NCBI GenBank assembly: GCA_964552325.1
Contig: CAZKHA010000044.1
Location: 1 to 22,832, forward strand
DNA: 22,832 bases
Origin: CAZKCK01 sp964552325
GTDB taxonomy: Bacteria > Bacteroidota > Bacteroidia > Bacteroidales > TTA-H9
Direction: 5' to 3'
The notes below the pieces were generated by a model that was not told the origin of the DNA, searched no databases, and saw nothing but the letters and a program-made list of their open reading frames with translations. Position numbers and translations under genes: made by a program. Of this stretch, positions 7,834 through 15,152 are shown in pieces (positions within the stretch are counted from its first letter, which is position 1; each line of letters opens with the position of its first letter).

Positions 7834-9936
7834 CTATTTAATATAATAACCTTTAGTTTTTATCATAACCTGCTCCAAAATATCTGAAGGGCATGCGGCA
7901 TAGTGTGAAAACTCCATGCTTGAAGTAGCTCTTCCTGATGAAAGGGAGCGAAGGGTAGTTACGTAGCCAAACATTTCTGCTAAGGGTACTTTGGCATCAA
8001 CGATCTGATAAAAGATATGTGCATCAATCTTTTCCAATTGTCCACGACGTTTGTTCAGGTCGCCTGTAATTTCGCCAATGTACTCATCTGGGCAGTTTAT
8101 CTCAATTTTCATAATAGGCTCAAGGAGTATGCATCCAGCTTTTTTTGCTGATTCCCTAAAGGCTATCATGGCTGCTGTTTCAAATGCATAAGCATCGGAG
8201 TCAACAGTGTGGGTTGAGCCATCAAAAAGACGAACTTTCATGCTCTCGACAGGGAAACCTCCTAACACACCATTAAACATGGTATTGCGGAATCCTTTTT
8301 CGGTAGCTGCAATAAATTCTTTTGGAATAGCTCCGTTTTTAACATCATTTATAAATTGAAGACCGCGAACTCCTGCGTCAGCGGGGCCAATTTCAAATTG
8401 TATATCAGCAAATTTTCCACGGCCGCCCGATTGCTTCTTGTAAACCTCATGATGTACAACAGTTTTTGTAAGAGCTTCTTTATAAGCAACTTGTGGTTCA
8501 CCTTGGTTAACACTTAGGTTAAACTCGCGCTGAAGCCTATCCACCAAAATCTCAAGATGTAGTTCGCCCATACCACTTATAATAGTCTGGCCAGTTTCTT
8601 CATCATTGCGGATGGTAAATGTAGGATCCTCTTCGGAGAGTTTAGTAAGAGCGGCAATCACCTTATCAAGCTCATCTTGAGTTTTTGGCTCAATGGCTGA
8701 ACTAATTACAGGTTCTGGAAAAGTCATTGATTCGAGCACTATTGGATGTTTTTCATCCGAAAGTGTGTCACCGGTACGTATCAATTTAAAGCCAACGGCT
8801 GCACCAATATCACCAGCTTCGATTAAGTCGAGCGGATTTTGTTTATTGGCATGCATTTGCATCATACGGGCTATACGTTCACGCTTACCTGTATTAACAT
8901 TAAATACTATGCTGCCTGATTTGAGACTTCCACTGTACACCCTGAAGAATGCAATTCGACCAACATAAGGATCGGTAGCAATCTTGAAGGCGAGCGCCGC
9001 AAACGGAGCATTTTCATCAACCAATCGAGTTTCAACGGCACCAGTTTCGGGGTTAATTCCCGTAATAGCTGGTACATCAATTGGTGAGGGTAGGTAAGCG
9101 GTAACTGCATCGAGCAAGAACTGAACACCTTTGTTACGCAATGAAGATCCACAAAGAACTGGGGTTATACGCATTTCAATAGTAGCTTTGCGTATGGCAG
9201 CCTTTATCTCTTCAATGGTGATGGAGTTATGGTCGTTGAGAAATTTCTCAAACAACTCATCACTTTCCTCGGCGGTTCCTTCAATCAGTTTGGTATGATA
9301 CTCTTCAACGACGTCTTTCATTTCCTCAGGCACGGGCACCTCACGGTATTCGATTCCTAAGGTATTATCGTCAAAGGCGAAGGCTTTGCGGGTAATCAAG
9401 TCAACAATACCTGTAAAAGATTCTTCTTGGCCCAAGGGCAATTGAATTGGAACAGGGTTTGCGCCGAGTCTGTTTCGGATTTGATTAACCACCTCAAAAA
9501 AATCAGCACCAGTACGATCCATTTTGTTCACAAAACTGATGCGTGGTACCTTGTATTTATTGGCTTGCTTCCAAACGGTTTCTGATTGTGGCTCGACACC
9601 GCCAACGGCACAAAAAACGCCGATGGCTCCATCGAGTACGCGCAGCGATCGCTCCACTTCAACCGTAAAGTCCACATGCCCAGGTGTATCTATAATGTTT
9701 ATCTTGTACTGTTGTCCAAGGTAATTCCAGAAGACGGTAGTAGCAGCAGAAGTAATGGTTATGCCTCTTTCTTGCTCTTGTATCATCCAGTCCATGGTTG
9801 CAGTACCTTCATGAACCTCACCCATTTTGTAATTCACTCCGGTATAATACAGGATGCGCTCCGTGGTAGTAGTCTTACCCGCGTCGATATGCGCCATAAT
9901 GCCGATATTACGTGTATGTAAAAGTCGTTCGGTCAT
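7834..9936 (-). CDS. fusA: translation elongation factor G
   Basis: The 700-residue product is EF-G, the GTPase that drives tRNA-mRNA translocation and, with ribosome recycling factor, subunit splitting. GTPase motifs are intact: P-loop AHIDAGKTT at residues 15-23, switch I ending near RGITI (57-61), switch II DTPGH at 83-87 with the catalytic histidine at 87, and NKMD at 137-140. Domain IV carries the usual GGRGKFADI and related segments. Length is normal. It lies 37 nt after rpsG; tuf, which follows fusA in E. coli, is absent. Bacteroidetes often have additional EF-G-like genes; gene order argues that this is the main housekeeping copy. Confidence 0.98.
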   Translation of the reverse strand: MTERLLHTRNIGIMAHIDAGKTTTTERILYYTGVNYKMGEVHEGTATMDWMIQEQERGITITSAATTVFWNYLGQQYKINIIDTPGHVDFTVEVERSLRVLDGAIGVFCAVGGVEPQSETVWKQANKYKVPRISFVNKMDRTGADFFEVVNQIRNRLGANPVPIQLPLGQEESFTGIVDLITRKAFAFDDNTLGIEYREVPVPEEMKDVVEEYHTKLIEGTAEESDELFEKFLNDHNSITIEEIKAAIRKATIEMRITPVLCGSSLRNKGVQFLLDAVTAYLPSPIDVPAITGINPETGAVETRLVDENAPFAALAFKIATDPYVGRIAFFRVYSGSLKSGSIVFNVNTGKRERIARMMQMHANKQNPLDLIEAGDIGAAVGFKLIRTGDTLSDEKHPIVLESMTFPEPVISSAIEPKTQDELDKVIAALTKLSEEDPTFTIRNDEETGQTIISGMGELHLEILVDRLQREFNLSVNQGEPQVAYKEALTKTVVHHEVYKKQSGGRGKFADIQFEIGPADAGVRGLQFINDVKNGAIPKEFIAATEKGFRNTMFNGVLGGFPVESMKVRLFDGSTHTVDSDAYAFETAAMIAFRESAKKAGCILLEPIMKIEINCPDEYIGEITGDLNKRRGQLEKIDAHIFYQIVDAKVPLAEMFGYVTTLRSLSSGRATSSMEFSHYAACPSDILEQVMIKTKGYYIK

Positions 9937-9973
9937 TCCTGTTTTGAGTGGATTATTAAGGTAGGTTTATGAA

Positions 9974-10441
9974 TTAAAACTTAAAGTGAGCAAATGCTTT
10001 GTTGGCATCAGCCATCCTGTGGGTATCTTCTTTTCTTTTGAATGCAGCACCTTCTTCTTTGCTTGCAGCCAATATTTCAGCGGCCAATTTAGAGGCCATT
10101 GATTTTTCGTGGCGTTTGCGGGCAAAATTGATAAGGGCTTTCATTCCGATTGACATTTTCCGGCTAGGCCTGATTTCGGAAGGAATTTGGAATGTTGCGC
10201 CACCAATCCTACGGCTCCTTACTTCAACAGAAGGGGTTACGTTAGCCAGGGCTTTTTTCCATATTTCGAGACCATCTTCGCCAGCTTTTTCGGTTACATT
10301 TTGTATTGCATCGTAGAATACTTTGTAAGCCAAGTTCTTTTTACCTTCGTACATCAGATTGTTTACGAATTTGGTAACAAGTACATCATTAAACTTTGGG
10401 TCGGGAAGAATGACTCTTTTTCTCGGTTTCGCTTTCCTCAT
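9974..10441 (-). CDS. rpsG: 30S ribosomal protein S7
   Basis: The 155-residue product is S7, the primary assembly protein of the 30S head, which contacts mRNA and E-site tRNA. It starts MRKAKPRKRVILPDPKF. The signature with VTKFVNNLMYEGKK is at about residues 22-35, and VEVRSRRIGGATFQIPSEIRP is clear in the middle. Length is typical. In E. coli S7 autoregulates the str operon. It lies 37 nt after rpsL and 37 nt before fusA. Confidence 0.98.
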   Translation of the reverse strand: MRKAKPRKRVILPDPKFNDVLVTKFVNNLMYEGKKNLAYKVFYDAIQNVTEKAGEDGLEIWKKALANVTPSVEVRSRRIGGATFQIPSEIRPSRKMSIGMKALINFARKRHEKSMASKLAAEILAASKEEGAAFKRKEDTHRMADANKAFAHFKF

Positions 10442-10478
10442 GGTAAGTTTACTTGAATAATTTCAAAATCCGGAATTC

Positions 10479-10910
10479 TTATTTTTTCTTTGCAGCGGGT
10501 TTAGCACCACCTTTTGCAGCGGGGCCTGAACCTGGTTTTACTTTTGGACGCTTTGTCCCGTATTTAGACCTACGCTGGTTACGGCCTTCAACACCTGCGG
10601 TGTCGAGAGCTCCACGGATGATGTGATACCTTACGCCGGGTAAATCCTTAACCCTACCACCCCTAATCATTACGATTGAGTGTTCTTGTAGGTTATGGCC
10701 TTCACCTGGAATGTAAGCTGTAACTTCATTGCCGTTTGTTAAACGCACCCTGGCTACTTTACGCATAGCCGAATTGGGCTTTTTAGGTGTGGTTGTATAT
10801 ACCCTTGTACATACACCCCTGCGCTGTGGGCATGAATCCAAAGCCGGAGATTTACTCTTGTATTCAAGCTTTTGGCGTCCTTTACGAATCAACTGTTGAA
10901 TGGTTGGCAT
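10479..10910 (-). CDS. rpsL: 30S ribosomal protein S12
   Basis: The 143-residue product is S12, the decoding-centre protein. TTTPKKPNSAMRK surrounds Lys43, and GGRVKDLPGVRYH contains Lys88. Both lysines, the classic streptomycin-resistance positions, carry the wild-type residue. The first ~124 residues match the usual S12; a C-terminal tail of about 19 residues rich in Ala, Gly, Pro and Lys (from about residue 125) is extra relative to the E. coli protein. This is the first gene of the ribosomal operon; the ATG lies about 50 nt after the predicted start of transcription, with no strong Shine-Dalgarno sequence. Confidence 0.99.
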   Translation of the reverse strand: MPTIQQLIRKGRQKLEYKSKSPALDSCPQRRGVCTRVYTTTPKKPNSAMRKVARVRLTNGNEVTAYIPGEGHNLQEHSIVMIRGGRVKDLPGVRYHIIRGALDTAGVEGRNQRRSKYGTKRPKVKPGSGPAAKGGAKPAAKKK

Positions 10911-10945
10911 ATCAACTTATTTAGTATTTTCAAGTGTTTTGAGTA

Positions 10946-10960
10946 CCCTCCAAAAAAGGG
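10946..10960 (-). other. small hairpin in the rpsL leader
   Basis: The minus strand reads CCCTTTTTTGGAGGG, which can pair five bases (three G-C, one A-U, one G-U) around a five-base loop at the very start of the predicted rpsL leader. It is too weak and too early to be a terminator. It might stabilise the 5' end, but this is only inference. Confidence 0.25.
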
Positions 10961-10964
10961 ACTG

Positions 10965-10994
10965 CAAAGGTACAAATTAATTCAATATTAACAA
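10965..10994 (-). promoter_or_regulatory. promoter of the rpsL-fusA-S10-spc operon
   Basis: On the minus strand TTG (10992-10994) is followed after exactly 19 nt by TACCTTTG (10965-10972), matching the Bacteroidetes consensus TTG/TTTG-N19-TAnnTTTG. Transcription would begin near 10958, giving a leader of about 50 nt before the rpsL ATG. It is the best -7 match upstream of the ribosomal genes, and no comparable site was noticed in the short gaps inside the operon. Confidence 0.85.
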
Positions 10995-11236
10995 CTTTAC
11001 AGGAAAAATTATTCCCGGCTTCATACGGATGAAACTACCAAGTTAATAGAAAATTGATGGGAAAATGACAATAATGACAGCCTTAGCAGGTTAAGACACA
11101 AGCTGAATCCCTTGAACGAGTGGCACTTAGCCGGATTCTTGCCTGAAACCTATAGTTTGTCTTCTTTATCAGGTTTCATCAATTCAAACCGATTGCGGTT
11201 AAGAATTAATTAGATAGCTTTCTATAAAAGCGGCTG
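10995..11236 (-). other. structured intergenic region upstream of rpsL (possible long leader or small RNA)
   Basis: No credible ORF is present in this ~240-nt stretch. It has at least four short perfect inverted repeats: 11020-11024 with 11029-11033 (TTCAT/ATGAA), 11105-11110 with 11133-11138 (GAATCC/GGATTC), 11144-11151 with 11171-11178 (TGAAACCT/AGGTTTCA) and 11187-11191 with 11196-11200 (AACCG/CGGTT). A candidate minus-strand promoter lies just upstream (11237-11265). The region could therefore be an alternative long rpsL leader or a separate small RNA. I do not recognise a known RNA family; inverted repeats alone do not prove transcription. Confidence 0.3.
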
Positions 11237-11265
11237 CAAAATTACTCTTTTTTTTGAATACCAAA
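11237..11265 (-). promoter_or_regulatory. candidate distal minus-strand promoter upstream of rpsL
   Basis: On the minus strand TTTG (11262-11265) is followed after 17 nt by TAATTTTG (11237-11244), a full match to TAnnTTTG with a somewhat short spacer containing an A8 run. Transcription would start near 11230 and read through the hairpin-rich interval toward rpsL. It stands back to back with the promoter candidate of the glycosyltransferase gene. Confidence 0.45.
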
Positions 11266-11268
11266 AAC

Positions 11269-11298
11269 TTTCGCCATAATTTTTTTTGCCTATCTTCG
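11269..11298 (+). promoter_or_regulatory. candidate promoter of the glycosyltransferase gene
   Basis: The best plus-strand candidate is TATCTTCG (11291-11298), 7 of 8 to the layout TAnnTTTG, with a weak TTTCG -33 element at 11269-11273, 17 nt upstream. Transcription would start near 11304, about 30 nt before the ATG at 11334. An overlapping alternative -7, GTTCTTTG (11298-11305), matches less well. Either placement lies over the TTG codon at 11286, arguing against starting translation there. Confidence 0.45.
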
Positions 11299-11333
11299 TT
11301 CTTTGCCATTCAAGCATCCTTTTCTTTTTGCCC

Positions 11334-12533
11334 ATGACATCCCAAAACGACTGTAAACACGTGCTTTTCATCACAAGATGGTATCCAAACCGATACGATC
11401 CAATGCCCGGTCTTTTTATTCAACGACATGCAGAGGCAGTATCGAACTTTGTAACCACAAGCGTACTATACTTACAGCCAAAACCCACTAATGATAAAAG
11501 CAAAGCTACTGATTATGAATTTACTACAACAAATGGTGTACACACACTAAAGGTTTTTTACCCGAATCCGAGCCATTCTTACCTGGGTTTTGGCCTCGTA
11601 AAAAAAACTTTCAACTTTTTTTACTACAGCCACATCGGATACCACAAAATAGTAGCGAATTTGGGCAAACCTAACCTGATTCATGTTAATATTCTTACCC
11701 GAATAGGCATTTTGGCCTTGCTTTTAAAACTTCGGTATGCTATTCCATACGTCATTACCGAACATTGGTCAAGATATTTACCTGTAACCGGCACCTATAA
11801 TGGTTTGGTACGAAAGAAGCTTACCTCATTGATAGTAAAACATGCCAGTGCTGTAACCACCGTTACACACAACCTTGCGCTTGCCATGCAAGCCCATTGC
11901 TTATTGAACAAAAACTTTTATGTGGTTCATAATACTGTTGATGTTAAACAATTTACACTTAATCCGTTGCCAATTGGCAAGCCTATTACGCTTATACATG
12001 TTTCCTGTTTCGAGGATCGCTCAAAAAACATTAGCGGCTTATTAAGGGTCATTAAACACATAAGTGAAGTTCGCAACGACTTTAAGCTCTTAATGGTTGG
12101 TGATGGCCAAGATTTTGAAGCCATAAAAACATATGCCTCTGACCTTAACATTGGCAGGGGATTCATAGAGTTTACAGGGCTTCTTGAAAACCACGAATTA
12201 ATAGCTGCATTTCATCGAAGCCATTTCTTGGTTATGTTCAGTAACTACGAGAATATGCCTGTTGTGATTAATGAGGCCCTAAGTTGCGGCTTGCCCATCG
12301 TTACGACCAAGGTGGGTGGAATAGCCGAAATTGTGAACGAAAAATTTGGGTTGTTGGTTGAGGCTCGCAACGAAAATGCCCTTATGGAGGCAATCCTAAA
12401 AATGCTTGACACCCATACATTATATAATAGGCCTGAAATGCGAAAGTTCGCTGTAGAACAATTTAGCCCAGAAAGTGTGGGTAAACAATTCTACAACATC
12501 TACTTAAATGCTGTTAAAACCAACAGGCAATGA
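11334..12533 (+). CDS. GT4-family glycosyltransferase
   Basis: The 399-residue product is a GT-B fold, retaining glycosyltransferase of family 4, expected to act at the inner membrane face and to move a sugar from a nucleotide donor to a lipid-linked or surface glycan. The N-terminal half starts after MTSQNDCKH with the strand VLFITRWYPN and a glycine-containing loop (PMPGLFIQRHAEAV). ITEHWSRYL lies at about residues 141-149. The C-terminal donor-binding half has HNTVD (199-203), LLMVGDGQD (252-260) and the EX7E motif with Glu306 and Glu314 in SNYENMPVVINEALSCG. I chose the ATG at 11334; an upstream TTG in the same frame at 11286 lies in the probable promoter. The stop overlaps the next gene by 4 nt (ATGA). 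Donor and acceptor cannot be told. Confidence 0.9.
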   Translation: MTSQNDCKHVLFITRWYPNRYDPMPGLFIQRHAEAVSNFVTTSVLYLQPKPTNDKSKATDYEFTTTNGVHTLKVFYPNPSHSYLGFGLVKKTFNFFYYSHIGYHKIVANLGKPNLIHVNILTRIGILALLLKLRYAIPYVITEHWSRYLPVTGTYNGLVRKKLTSLIVKHASAVTTVTHNLALAMQAHCLLNKNFYVVHNTVDVKQFTLNPLPIGKPITLIHVSCFEDRSKNISGLLRVIKHISEVRNDFKLLMVGDGQDFEAIKTYASDLNIGRGFIEFTGLLENHELIAAFHRSHFLVMFSNYENMPVVINEALSCGLPIVTTKVGGIAEIVNEKFGLLVEARNENALMEAILKMLDTHTLYNRPEMRKFAVEQFSPESVGKQFYNIYLNAVKTNRQ

Positions 12534-14206
12534 ACATATTACCTCCCAAAATGGTGTATGGCATCCTCTGCGATTCGTATGTGCTTCAGCAATGGCAGGT
12601 GGCAATAATTAGCGCATTGCACGAAAACCAAATTGAGCCTGTGCTTATAATTATGCCCACGAGTACGTATGAAACAAAACCGTCGTTTATTCAGAAAGCC
12701 ATCAACTATCCATACAAAAACTTGCTATTCAGGGTTTATTATCGTTACTTTTTATCTCCATCTGCCAAAAAGCCACAATCAATTGAACCCTTTTTAAAGG
12801 GGTGCAAACATTTACGTTGCACAACTACCAACAAAGGAATAAGTGAATATTTTGACCAAACCGATGTTGAAGCCATCAATGCAAGTGGAGCTCAATTTCT
12901 ATTACGCTTTGGTTTTGGCATCATAAAAGGTGGTATACTCGAAAGTGTACCGTATGGGGTCTGGTCTTTCCATCATGATGATCCAGAGGCGGTAAGGGGC
13001 GTTCCTTCTAATTTTTGGGAGATACTTGAAGGGCATCACACCAATGGCGCCATTCTGCAAAGGCTTACTTCAAAGATTGATGCAGGATTGGTATTAAAAC
13101 AAGGCTGGTTTGCCACCGTTTCACATTCGTGGAAGGCGAACATTGACCAAGCCTATTGGGGAACCATTGAGTGGCCTTTAGCCATATGCAAGCAACTTAT
13201 GGATGGGAAAGGCCTAATTGGAAACCAACAAGTAAATATAGTGCCATCGCCGATGCGTTTTGCCCCCACAAATTCAACCATGATCAAAATGCTTGGCAAG
13301 ATGTGGATTAACAAACTTGCTTTTCACTATAAAGAACTTTTTTTGACGGAGAAATGGCAAATTGGGCTCATCAACAAGCCTTACGCTGATGTGTTAATGA
13401 AAAAAGCCGCTTTAAGTGCCGATTCTTTTCTCAAAGGGACCTCCAAGGCGCATTACAAGGCCGATCCTCACTTATTTGCATATAAAAACGCAAACTTCGT
13501 GGTGTACGAAGATTACGACTATCATGACAGGCATGGGCGGATTTTTCTACAAGAGTTAGATGAATCGCTGTCTCCTAAACACCAAGCTTATAAAACGATA
13601 GAACGCCCATATCATTTGGCTTTCCCGTTTGTTTTTGAACACGATGGCAATGCGTATTGTGTGCCCGAAAATTCATTGGGCAATTCGTTGGATTTATATC
13701 AATTTGATGCTGGCACAAAAAGTTTCGCCTTTAAGCATACATTAATTAAGGACATTTGTGCTATTGACCCAATCATCTTCCATTATGCTTCCAAATGGTG
13801 GCTTTTGTGTACGGATAAAAAATCGACAAATACGCTGTTAAACATTTGGTTTGCTGATGATTTAATGGGCACCTGGCAACCACACTTGTTAAACCCGGTT
13901 AAGACCGATATACGTTCGGCTAGGCCAGCTGGCCCTGTTTGTATGGTAGATGGAAGGCTGATACGCCCGGCACAAGATTGCGCGAAGCATTCGGGGCACA
14001 GGATTTCGGTTATGGAAATTGAAACTCTTACGCCTACCCAATTCTCCGAAAAGCTGCTGCACACGCTTGAATTACCAAGCAATGGCGCAATAAAAGGCTT
14101 GCACACACTTAGCGGAAATGGAAACTTAACAGCTTTTGACCAAAAACACCATGTGTTTGTTTGGGCAAACTTTTGGCATCAATTTAAGCGTAAACTACAC
14201 TTATAA
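12530..14206 (+). CDS. formyltransferase-like protein fused to a beta-propeller (GINT1-N-like) domain
   Basis: The 558-residue product has two parts. Residues about 1-240 resemble the formyltransferase fold of Fmt/ArnA/sugar N-formyltransferases: VWSFHHDDPEAVRG at 144-157, GAILQRLTSKIDAG at 173-186. His148 and Asp184 are 36 residues apart, as His108 and Asp144 are in E. coli Fmt, but the catalytic Asn two residues before the His is Ser146. Residues about 300-558 look like a glycosidase-type five-bladed propeller of the kind found in the N-terminal domain of plant glucosamine inositolphosphorylceramide transferase (recalled from memory): ADPHLFAY, FPFVFEHDGNAYCVPEN, ARPAGPVCMVDGRLIRPAQDC. A role in glycan modification or synthesis fits the neighbours. 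The start overlaps the glycosyltransferase stop (ATGA), implying coupled translation. The actual reaction is unknown. Confidence 0.72.
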   Translation: MNILPPKMVYGILCDSYVLQQWQVAIISALHENQIEPVLIIMPTSTYETKPSFIQKAINYPYKNLLFRVYYRYFLSPSAKKPQSIEPFLKGCKHLRCTTTNKGISEYFDQTDVEAINASGAQFLLRFGFGIIKGGILESVPYGVWSFHHDDPEAVRGVPSNFWEILEGHHTNGAILQRLTSKIDAGLVLKQGWFATVSHSWKANIDQAYWGTIEWPLAICKQLMDGKGLIGNQQVNIVPSPMRFAPTNSTMIKMLGKMWINKLAFHYKELFLTEKWQIGLINKPYADVLMKKAALSADSFLKGTSKAHYKADPHLFAYKNANFVVYEDYDYHDRHGRIFLQELDESLSPKHQAYKTIERPYHLAFPFVFEHDGNAYCVPENSLGNSLDLYQFDAGTKSFAFKHTLIKDICAIDPIIFHYASKWWLLCTDKKSTNTLLNIWFADDLMGTWQPHLLNPVKTDIRSARPAGPVCMVDGRLIRPAQDCAKHSGHRISVMEIETLTPTQFSEKLLHTLELPSNGAIKGLHTLSGNGNLTAFDQKHHVFVWANFWHQFKRKLHL

Positions 14207-14212
14207 AAGGCT

Positions 14213-14971
14213 TTACAATTGTTTGCGGGCTAATAGGAGTTGGTTCATTGTTTGTCCGTAGTCGCGGCGTTTTCCCCTTTCAAGTATATAGACCAATGGA
14301 CCCAACACACCAACAATGGGCGACAAAAGCATGATTAGGACAAGGAACATGGTACGCCACAAACGGAACAATGGATTTTTAACCATTTTGATACGCTGAG
14401 GATAACTCCTAAAATAACGGATGATATTACAATAAATCATCGTCCAGAAGCCACCAAAACTTTCGGTTGACAGCACTATGAAGTTGTTTTCGTTTGCCAA
14501 TTTAACCAAATGCGATTGCGAATGGCGCATGTAATCTTCGTTGCTCCAAGCCGGATAAAGGTAATCGGAGGTTAACATGAAATAGCCCCAGGGCTTTAAA
14601 ACACGCTGTACTTCGGTAAAAAAAGCTTTAGGATCAGCAATTAAAGGCAGTACTTGAAAGCAAACCACGCCATCAAAGGAATTATCAGGAAATGGCAGCT
14701 TGGTTCCATCTTCAATCCAAACATCGGTAGTAGAATCATCGGGTTGTATGTGGTTGATATCATAATGCCTACGGGTATTGGTTCCAATATACTCTTTAAC
14801 GTTGTTAAAAAGATGACGGTAAGGCTTTGTGCCGGCACCAATATCCAATACCCTGCCATTATAGATTAAATGGTAGAACCTGATTTTGTCCTTGAGCATC
14901 CAAATATTGATAAGGAACTGAGTAGAACTAAACCAAACTTCGATAAACCGTACTATCCACGACTTGACCAT
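14213..14971 (-). CDS. class I SAM-dependent methyltransferase (Methyltransf_11-like)
   Basis: The 252-residue product has the AdoMet-binding motif I VLDIGAGTKP at residues 41-50 and the LPFPDNSFDGVVCFQVL post-motif segment at about 92-108, followed by VQRVLKPWGYFMLTSDY (motif III region, 121-137). A hydrophobic stretch near residues 207-230 (FLVLIMLLSPIVGVLGPLVYIL) could be membrane-attached, which is unusual for soluble small-molecule methyltransferases and fits action on a membrane-linked glycan or lipid. It converges with the formyltransferase-like gene; stops are 6 nt apart and no terminator is visible between them, so the transcripts may overlap. The substrate cannot be predicted. Confidence 0.85.
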   Translation of the reverse strand: MVKSWIVRFIEVWFSSTQFLINIWMLKDKIRFYHLIYNGRVLDIGAGTKPYRHLFNNVKEYIGTNTRRHYDINHIQPDDSTTDVWIEDGTKLPFPDNSFDGVVCFQVLPLIADPKAFFTEVQRVLKPWGYFMLTSDYLYPAWSNEDYMRHSQSHLVKLANENNFIVLSTESFGGFWTMIYCNIIRYFRSYPQRIKMVKNPLFRLWRTMFLVLIMLLSPIVGVLGPLVYILERGKRRDYGQTMNQLLLARKQL

Positions 14972-14994
14972 TAGGATTATTTATAGTTAGTTTA

Positions 14995-15025
14995 CAAATT
15001 TCGTAATTTTTAGCGGATTTGCAAA
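14995..15025 (-). promoter_or_regulatory. promoter of the methyltransferase gene
   Basis: On the minus strand TTTG (15022-15025) is followed after 19 nt by GAAATTTG (14995-15002). The -33 and spacer are exact, and the -7 differs from TAnnTTTG only at the first base. Transcription would start near 14988, about 17 nt before the ATG at 14971. Confidence 0.65.
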
Positions 15026-15105
15026 CACAACCAACTGATTCCAGAAAAATAAAAACAAGAACCCTGCGTTGTAACCCTCATTATCAATGGCTTTATAAAA
15101 ACACA

Positions 15106-15135
15106 TCGTTTACTATGTATAAACCCGTACATTTG
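15106..15135 (+). promoter_or_regulatory. promoter of the flippase gene
   Basis: TACATTTG (15128-15135) is a full match to TAnnTTTG. The -33 position 19 nt upstream has TCG (15106-15108), one mismatch from TTG. Transcription would start near 15141, leaving a leader of only about 12 nt before the ATG at 15153. This supports the annotated start. It diverges from the methyltransferase promoter. Confidence 0.65.
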
Positions 15136-15152
15136 AAGCCCAATTTGACTGA

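Noticed and set aside
9586..9921. A 111-codon open frame on the plus strand inside fusA
   Set aside because: It lies antisense to the GTPase domain of EF-G, has no promoter of the local type and no recognisable domain.
11144..11178. TGAAACCT/AGGTTTCA inverted repeat as a stand-alone operator or terminator
   Set aside because: The 19-nt spacing and lack of a T-run do not fit a terminator, and no regulator is known for it; it is described only as part of the structured region.
11286..11333. A longer start (TTG) for the glycosyltransferase
   Set aside because: The TTG codon lies within the probable promoter, and GT4 proteins usually begin just before the first beta-strand, as the ATG at 11334 does.
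14641..14869. Short open frames on both strands inside the methyltransferase gene
   Set aside because: They are alternative frames of the methyltransferase, whose AdoMet-binding motif is clear.
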